From Actinomycetota bacterium (GTDB lineage Bacteria; Actinomycetota; Actinomycetes; S36-B12; UBA5976), in assembly GCA_947452755.1 (NCBI GenBank), contig CANGDT010000017.1, forward strand, positions 1 to 35,332: 35,332 bases of DNA, in the 5' to 3' direction. Of the stretch, positions 31,323-35,332 are shown piece by piece. Numbering within the stretch: the first letter of the stretch is position 1; each line of letters begins with the position of its first letter. A program made the position numbers and the translations under genes. The notes beneath the pieces are model-generated. The model saw nothing but the letters and a program-made list of their open reading frames with translations, had not been told where the DNA came from and searched no databases.

Positions 31323-32278
31323 AAAGCGGCACGCTTTAATCTGTCGTTGATTGCGATTGCGACATCGTCACCCGAAGGTGCGACGACCAGAATTGTTTCT
31401 AGTCCTAATTCGTCGGCGTGACGCATCGACGCATAAAGCTCCCGTGCGTAGTCCTCGTTTGTATTGGCTGCTAGGAGTCGCACGCATTGCGGAGGAGTCA
31501 CTACGTCATCCCGCGCAATTAATCCAACTCCTGAATGTGTCACAAAATTGTGCAATTCAGATTCTGACACCAACAAAACTTTCGCGCGAGGTGCGTAATG
31601 GCTATCAAGTGCACCTGAAACGCGCGGAGTTTCTGCACGCATGTGTCCGATTGGTGTGCCAGTGAAACTTTCAATGTCTGCTGATGACACGGCGCCAGGT
31701 CGCAAAATGACTGGAGTGTGGTCCAGCGCCAACACGATTGTTGACTCAACTCCCACACTGCACAGCCCGCCATCAAGAACAAGATCATCATGGGCTGAGA
31801 GGTAGTCGCCGAGGTCGGCTAACACATGCTCTGCACTTGTTGGAGATACATGACCGAAACGGTTGGCACTAGGAGCAACAAGTCCTGGCACTCCGGCACT
31901 ATAGAGATTGCGCAAGAGCTCGAGTGCAACTGGATGTTGAGGGACACGAACCGCAACGGTGTCTTGACCGCCAGTCACAACATTGAGGGCCGCGTCAGTA
32001 CGCCGACCAACAATCGTCAGCGGCCCTGGCCAAAACTTCTTAGTTAATGACAAGGCCCATTCTGGAATATCTCGAATCCATTCGCCCAGGTAAGCACCAT
32101 CCGCAATGTGCACAATCAGTGGGTGATCACTTGGGCGTCCCTTGGCTTCGAAAACGCGAGCAATAGCAGTTGGGTTAGTTGCGTCTGCAGCAAGACCGTA
32201 GACAGTCTCGGTTGGGATTGCACAAAGGTAACCAGCTTGTAGTGCGGCAGCTGCACTATCGATGCTGTTCGTACGCAA
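31319..32278 (-). CDS. L-threonylcarbamoyladenylate synthase (Sua5/TsaC)
   Basis: Makes threonylcarbamoyl-AMP, the first step of t6A modification at position 37 of ANN-decoding tRNAs. The 319-aa protein has the YrdC/TsaC domain with AIPTETVYGLAADATNP, FEAKGRPSDHPLIVHI, WPGPLTIV and VAPSANRFGHVSPTSAEHVL. A C-terminal Sua5 domain (about residues 205-319) includes SGALDSHYAPRAKVLLV. It starts at TTG, three bases after the stop of the antiporter gene with a GGGG run about nine bases upstream, so it is coupled to that gene. It overlaps moaB at the stop codons. Confidence 0.93.
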   Translation of the reverse strand: MRTNSIDSAAAALQAGYLCAIPTETVYGLAADATNPTAIARVFEAKGRPSDHPLIVHIADGAYLGEWIRDIPEWALSLTKKFWPGPLTIVGRRTDAALNVVTGGQDTVAVRVPQHPVALELLRNLYSAGVPGLVAPSANRFGHVSPTSAEHVLADLGDYLSAHDDLVLDGGLCSVGVESTIVLALDHTPVILRPGAVSSADIESFTGTPIGHMRAETPRVSGALDSHYAPRAKVLLVSESELHNFVTHSGVGLIARDDVVTPPQCVRLLAANTNEDYARELYASMRHADELGLETILVVAPSGDDVAIAINDRLKRAAF

Positions 32279-32281
32279 GGT

Positions 32282-33460
32282 TTATCCCCACCAGAATGCA
32301 GTTGCTATTGCTAAATACAACACAACTAAGGACGCGCCTTCAAACCATGTCGAATCACCATCGACGACTACCAGCACAGCCACGAATGCAGCCATCAGTA
32401 GCACAGCCAGCAACAACGGGGAGAGGACAAGCGTGAATGCGCCGGCACCAACCAAAGGTGCAGCAAGTGCAATCAGCGGTGCAACAGTCATTGCAACCTG
32501 AACTGGCGACTGCAAAATTACCTGAAGCGCGTATTCAGTTTGGTTCTTGAGTGCCAGTTGAATACCAACGACATTTTCAACTGCGTTTCCAGCAATTGCA
32601 ACAATGATCAAGCCAGCGAAAGTGTCGTTGATGCCGAGTGTGGCAGTTGCGGGTGTCAACGCGGCAACAAACCAGTCCGAAACAAAAGCGGCACCAATTC
32701 CAGCGATAGCCAACATGCCAATGGCAAGTCGTAGTGGCCATTCGCCATGGTTTTCTGCTTCACTCTTTGCGGCCAGTGCATCCGTGTCACCAGTCGTATG
32801 TGGTTCCTCATTATTGCGACGAAGTGTGTCGGGCAATGACGCCAAAAATAATCCGAGCAACAAAACCGAAACGACAACTGTAAGAGCGCGCTCATGTCCA
32901 GCTGCGGGTGTGTGTAGAGCTGCCGTCAAGGTAGGTATTGATAATGCAAGCACGGCCAATGTAAGTAGCAAGGCAAGCTGGCGGCTCATGTGTTGGTTGA
33001 AGTGTTGACGACCATGCTTGAGGCCACCTAGTAAAAATGCCAAACCCATAATCAGCAGAATGTTCGCCAAGATCGAACCAACGATTGTTGCGCGAACAAC
33101 TTCAAAAAGACCGGCTTTGAGGCTAAAGAGGATGACAAAAATTTCGGGCAAATTTCCTAGGAAAGATTGCAGTACTCCGGTGGCACCGGCGCCAAGGCGA
33201 TCGCCAAGTGCTTCGACGCTTCGACCAACCAAACTTGCAAGTGTGGCCAGGGCGCCAGCTGCGACAACAAAGGAAAGAACCTGGTTTCCGTCTGAATAGT
33301 GGAAGATACCTGCCGCAACAGCCGTGGCAATGGTGACAGCAATCAAGCGCCGATCCGAATGGCTAAAAACTCCCATGCCATGTGGCTGGGCGCCCTCAGT
33401 CTTGAGCACGCTCGTTTTTTTGGCGGGGGAAACGGTTGGATCTACTCTGCGTCGTGACAT
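32282..33460 (-). CDS. Ca2+/H+ antiporter (CaCA/CAX family)
   Basis: A 392-aa cation:proton exchanger with about ten hydrophobic segments. The two inverted alpha-repeats are visible: GNLPEIFVILFSLKAGLFEVVRAT with GSILANILLIMGLAF in the N-half, and GNAVENVVGIQLALKNQTEY with QSPVQVAMTVAP in the C-half, carrying the paired acidic residues of CAX transporters. A basic cytoplasmic N-terminus (MSRRRVDP...KTEGAQ) precedes the first helix, and an acidic loop (EEPHTTGDTDALAAKSEAENH) lies between halves. TAGGCT six bases before the ATG suggests leaderless expression. Specificity for calcium over sodium is inferred from the motifs only. Confidence 0.9.
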   Translation of the reverse strand: MSRRRVDPTVSPAKKTSVLKTEGAQPHGMGVFSHSDRRLIAVTIATAVAAGIFHYSDGNQVLSFVVAAGALATLASLVGRSVEALGDRLGAGATGVLQSFLGNLPEIFVILFSLKAGLFEVVRATIVGSILANILLIMGLAFLLGGLKHGRQHFNQHMSRQLALLLTLAVLALSIPTLTAALHTPAAGHERALTVVVSVLLLGLFLASLPDTLRRNNEEPHTTGDTDALAAKSEAENHGEWPLRLAIGMLAIAGIGAAFVSDWFVAALTPATATLGINDTFAGLIIVAIAGNAVENVVGIQLALKNQTEYALQVILQSPVQVAMTVAPLIALAAPLVGAGAFTLVLSPLLLAVLLMAAFVAVLVVVDGDSTWFEGASLVVLYLAIATAFWWG

Positions 33461-33466
33461 ACGGAC

Positions 33467-33472
33467 AGCCTA
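33467..33472 (-). promoter_or_regulatory. Leaderless -10 for the Ca2+/H+ antiporter gene
   Basis: TAGGCT on the minus strand ends six bases before the ATG at 33460. It is the third TAGGCT among the leaderless genes here. Confidence 0.55.
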
Positions 33473-33487
33473 CCGAAGGCTGAAGAG

Positions 33488-34366
33488 TCATTGATTTGTG
33501 TGGGAATTACCTTTTAGCACAGGTTCCAACGCGGCAATCAGTCGTTCGCGCAACTCGTTTGCACGCAACGTGAACTGTTGTTGTCGACTCGCAAACTCAA
33601 GACGCCCCTCGGCAGTCTCGACAGGAATTGGCGTAATCCCGAGTGCAGACAGTTCGTAAGGGGCCACTTGCATATCGACAGTGCGAATCTCGCGTGCCAA
33701 CGCGAAACTGTCCCGCGCAATCTCAGATCCGATAATCGGCGCAATCGCCGAAGCATATTTATGTAAGTCCATGTTTGCGTGCAGGCAACCGGGTTGCTCG
33801 AAAGACATTTGGTCAGAGCGAGTCAGTTGCAATGGATTGTGTGGACGTGCTTCGTCTGTAAAAAAACGAAATGCATCGAAATGCGTACAGCGCAAACCAA
33901 CTGCATCAATCGTCGCGCGAATTTCTTCATCAGTAAGACGTAACTTCCAGTCGGCATGACGGACTGTGTCGTCACCTACAACCATCGCCCATTCATGCAA
34001 ACCAAAACATCCAGTACGTGAAGGACGTTGTTGGGTAGCTTTGAGAAGCTCCAGAATCTTCGCGAATCGTTCTGACTGTTCCTCAAGCCACATTTGATTG
34101 ATTGCGATTGTTTCGCCATCGAATACGTAACTGGCCTGCGGAAAATCATCTTGGTCTTCGATGGTGGCTTCTAAGGAATTCCCTATGCCTGGATGCCAAG
34201 TGCGAATGCGCGCTGGACTGATTGGGTAATACTCAAACAGAAAGTCATCTACTGGGTGTTTGAGGTGATGTGACCGACGTTCTAGCCTTGGTCTAATCCA
34301 CGGTTCAACAATGCGGTGATGTTCACTCTGCACCTGTTTCCACGTTGTTCGTGAAAGCTGGTTCAT
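33488..34366 (-). CDS. Conserved actinobacterial protein of unknown function (292 aa)
   Basis: Not recognised with confidence. It begins with charged residues (QSEHHRIVEPWIRPRLERR), then HPVDDFLFEYYPISPARIRTWHPG and TGCFGLHEWAMVVGD. Later come LRCTHFDAFRFFTDEARPHNP, QPGCLHANMDLHKYA and MQVAPYELSALGITPIPVETAEGR. Several His/Cys residues (HHLKHP, GCFGLHEWA, CTHFDAF, GCLHANMD) could be catalytic or metal-binding. Related proteins are often labelled 3-methyladenine DNA glycosylase, but I see no helix-hairpin-helix glycosylase signature, so I do not adopt that. It overlaps the oxidoreductase gene by 4 nt (ATGA), implying coupling. Confidence 0.7.
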   Translation of the reverse strand: MNQLSRTTWKQVQSEHHRIVEPWIRPRLERRSHHLKHPVDDFLFEYYPISPARIRTWHPGIGNSLEATIEDQDDFPQASYVFDGETIAINQMWLEEQSERFAKILELLKATQQRPSRTGCFGLHEWAMVVGDDTVRHADWKLRLTDEEIRATIDAVGLRCTHFDAFRFFTDEARPHNPLQLTRSDQMSFEQPGCLHANMDLHKYASAIAPIIGSEIARDSFALAREIRTVDMQVAPYELSALGITPIPVETAEGRLEFASRQQQFTLRANELRERLIAALEPVLKGNSHTNQ

Positions 34367-35332
34367 GATCCAGTGAAGTCCCGAAGTGCGGCACTTGATC
34401 CAGTAGCAAAGTTCTCAACAATTGCACGACCAAGAAGTGCACCGACGATGTTTCCAGTCCCGCAGTAACCGCCTATGCCCCATACGCCAGGCTGGACTTC
34501 GGACACAAATGGAAGCCCATTGTCGGTGTAGCTCACTGTCGCAGCCCAATGATTTTCAACCTCAGCAGTGATACCGAGATCTTTTAATGTCGACGTGAGG
34601 TAGTTGTAAACAGTTTCGGTTGGCTCCTGCGAGTCTGTCCATTCGCTGTCACCTGCAACGTCTCTGCCACCACCAATTGCAACTCGTCCGTCGGGAAGCT
34701 GTTGCCAATAGTCGTACCCGTAACGCGCGTACACAGCGTGTTCAAGTTTTTGTTCCGCTGGTTTTGTTGAAATCATTTGCAGTCGAACAGCACGGACGTG
34801 AGGTGCCGCTTCGGGAAGTACGCGACCGAGATTTCCATCCACCGCGACAATGACTAATTTCGCACTAACTGTGCCATGTGCCGTATGGACGGTGCCGCTT
34901 TCAATTTTTGTAGCTGGAGTGTTTGTGTACAGTCGAGCTCCAGCTGAAAGTGCCATGTCAGCAAGTGCAACAGCACGTTGGGCAGGATGAAAAACACCGT
35001 CTGACGTTGTGAGAACGCCGCGACCTTGTGCACCTGAAAACTCTTCCCCGGCGAAGCCATCCGCCTGTAAAGCAGCGAGATGGTTTAGACAGTCTTGGTA
35101 CTCCGCATCATCATGTGCTTTGCGTAAAACGCCCGTGCGGCGAAACGCACCCGGTGTCGCGACCTCAATTCGATCCATCTCGTCAAGTGTGTGCTGATAC
35201 AAATCACGAGCACGGTCGTGTCCAAGTTGAGCAATTGCATCATGATGAAAGGTTGCAATTCCTGCCAGCATGAAGCCGCCATTTCGTCCAGCTGCTCCGG
35301 CTGCAATGCGATCAGCGTCGATACCGACAACA
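34363..35332 (-). CDS. FAD-dependent oxidoreductase of the DAO family (5' end missing)
   Basis: The frame is open to the window edge, so the gene starts beyond 35332. About 323 residues are visible. The first are VVGIDADRIAAGAAGRNGGFMLAG, which match the D-amino acid oxidase/glycine oxidase family just after the GxGxxG motif (off window). The C-terminus has the family's closing FAD segment (GVWGIGGYCGTGNIVGALLGRAI). It likely oxidises an amine or amino acid. The exact substrate is unknown. It is in the same operon as the unknown 292-aa protein, and the pair may act together. Confidence 0.85.
   Translation of the reverse strand, partial: VVGIDADRIAAGAAGRNGGFMLAGIATFHHDAIAQLGHDRARDLYQHTLDEMDRIEVATPGAFRRTGVLRKAHDDAEYQDCLNHLAALQADGFAGEEFSGAQGRGVLTTSDGVFHPAQRAVALADMALSAGARLYTNTPATKIESGTVHTAHGTVSAKLVIVAVDGNLGRVLPEAAPHVRAVRLQMISTKPAEQKLEHAVYARYGYDYWQQLPDGRVAIGGGRDVAGDSEWTDSQEPTETVYNYLTSTLKDLGITAEVENHWAATVSYTDNGLPFVSEVQPGVWGIGGYCGTGNIVGALLGRAIVENFATGSSAALRDFTGS

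Noticed and set aside
33488-34366. 3-methyladenine DNA glycosylase
   Set aside because: Relatives often carry that label, but no glycosylase signature is visible in the sequence.
1-35332. CRISPR array, insertion sequence, prophage or rRNA genes
   Set aside because: No spaced direct repeats, transposase or integrase motifs or rRNA sequence were seen anywhere in the window.

Overview
The window is a gene-dense, near-balanced-GC chromosomal segment of an actinobacterium (Actinomycetota). The lineage call rests on a WhiB2/WhmD-type iron-sulfur regulator, a DUF3499 protein, a TIGR03089-family protein, a LytR-CpsA-Psr (LCP) protein, an actinobacterial-type class E-like sortase and many leaderless starts. 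The gene set (whiB2, the Rv3259-like protein, DUF3499, phosphomannomutase, SIS isomerase, ahcY, purK/purE, LCP, TIGR03089, mannose-1-P guanylyltransferase) matches, in scrambled order, what I recall of the Mycobacterium tuberculosis Rv3248c-Rv3276c neighbourhood. Moderate GC and very short spacers suggest a streamlined, perhaps aquatic, lineage. That last point is inference.

Layout. 1-2119: the 3' end of a PTS fructose-type permease, then HPr and Enzyme I. 2146-6797 (minus): a diaminopropionate ammonia-lyase-like enzyme, a sortase and a 972-residue secreted surface protein whose stop codon overlaps the sortase start. 7116-11872: whiB2, an Rv3259-like zincin relic, DUF3499, phosphomannomutase, a Trm112-like zinc protein, a phosphosugar isomerase (SIS) and a cation diffusion facilitator. 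11986-15992: ahcY with a structured leader, a CPBP membrane protease, purK and purE. 15952-24265: cell-envelope genes (UDP-glucose dehydrogenase, glycosyltransferase, LCP, amidase, TIGR03089, mannose-1-P guanylyltransferase) and a PAC2 protein. 24358-35332: a ProC-like reductase, tRNA-Lys, a small membrane protein, an isochorismatase-like hydrolase, an M20 peptidase, malic enzyme, YceI, moaC, moaB, Sua5/TsaC, a Ca2+/H+ antiporter, an unknown actinobacterial protein and a 5'-truncated FAD oxidoreductase.

How it fits together. Phosphomannomutase, the SIS isomerase and mannose-1-P guanylyltransferase form a GDP-mannose route. UDP-glucose dehydrogenase, the GT2 enzyme, the LCP ligase and the amidase act on envelope polysaccharide and peptidoglycan. 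AhcY clears S-adenosylhomocysteine, and PurK/PurE catalyse adjacent purine steps. The sortase and surface protein look like a self-contained display pair.

Most notable: (i) a predicted pseudoknot in the ahcY leader that buries the Shine-Dalgarno; (ii) the sortase/substrate pair, whose substrate has an LPKSG motif but no hydrophobic anchor; (iii) thirteen starts with a -10-like hexamer 6-7 nt upstream, implying leaderless mRNAs and fixing several start codons; (iv) convergent genes that share stop-codon bases or hide terminators in coding sequence; (v) a 15-bp inverted repeat upstream of YceI. No mobile element, CRISPR array or rRNA was seen.
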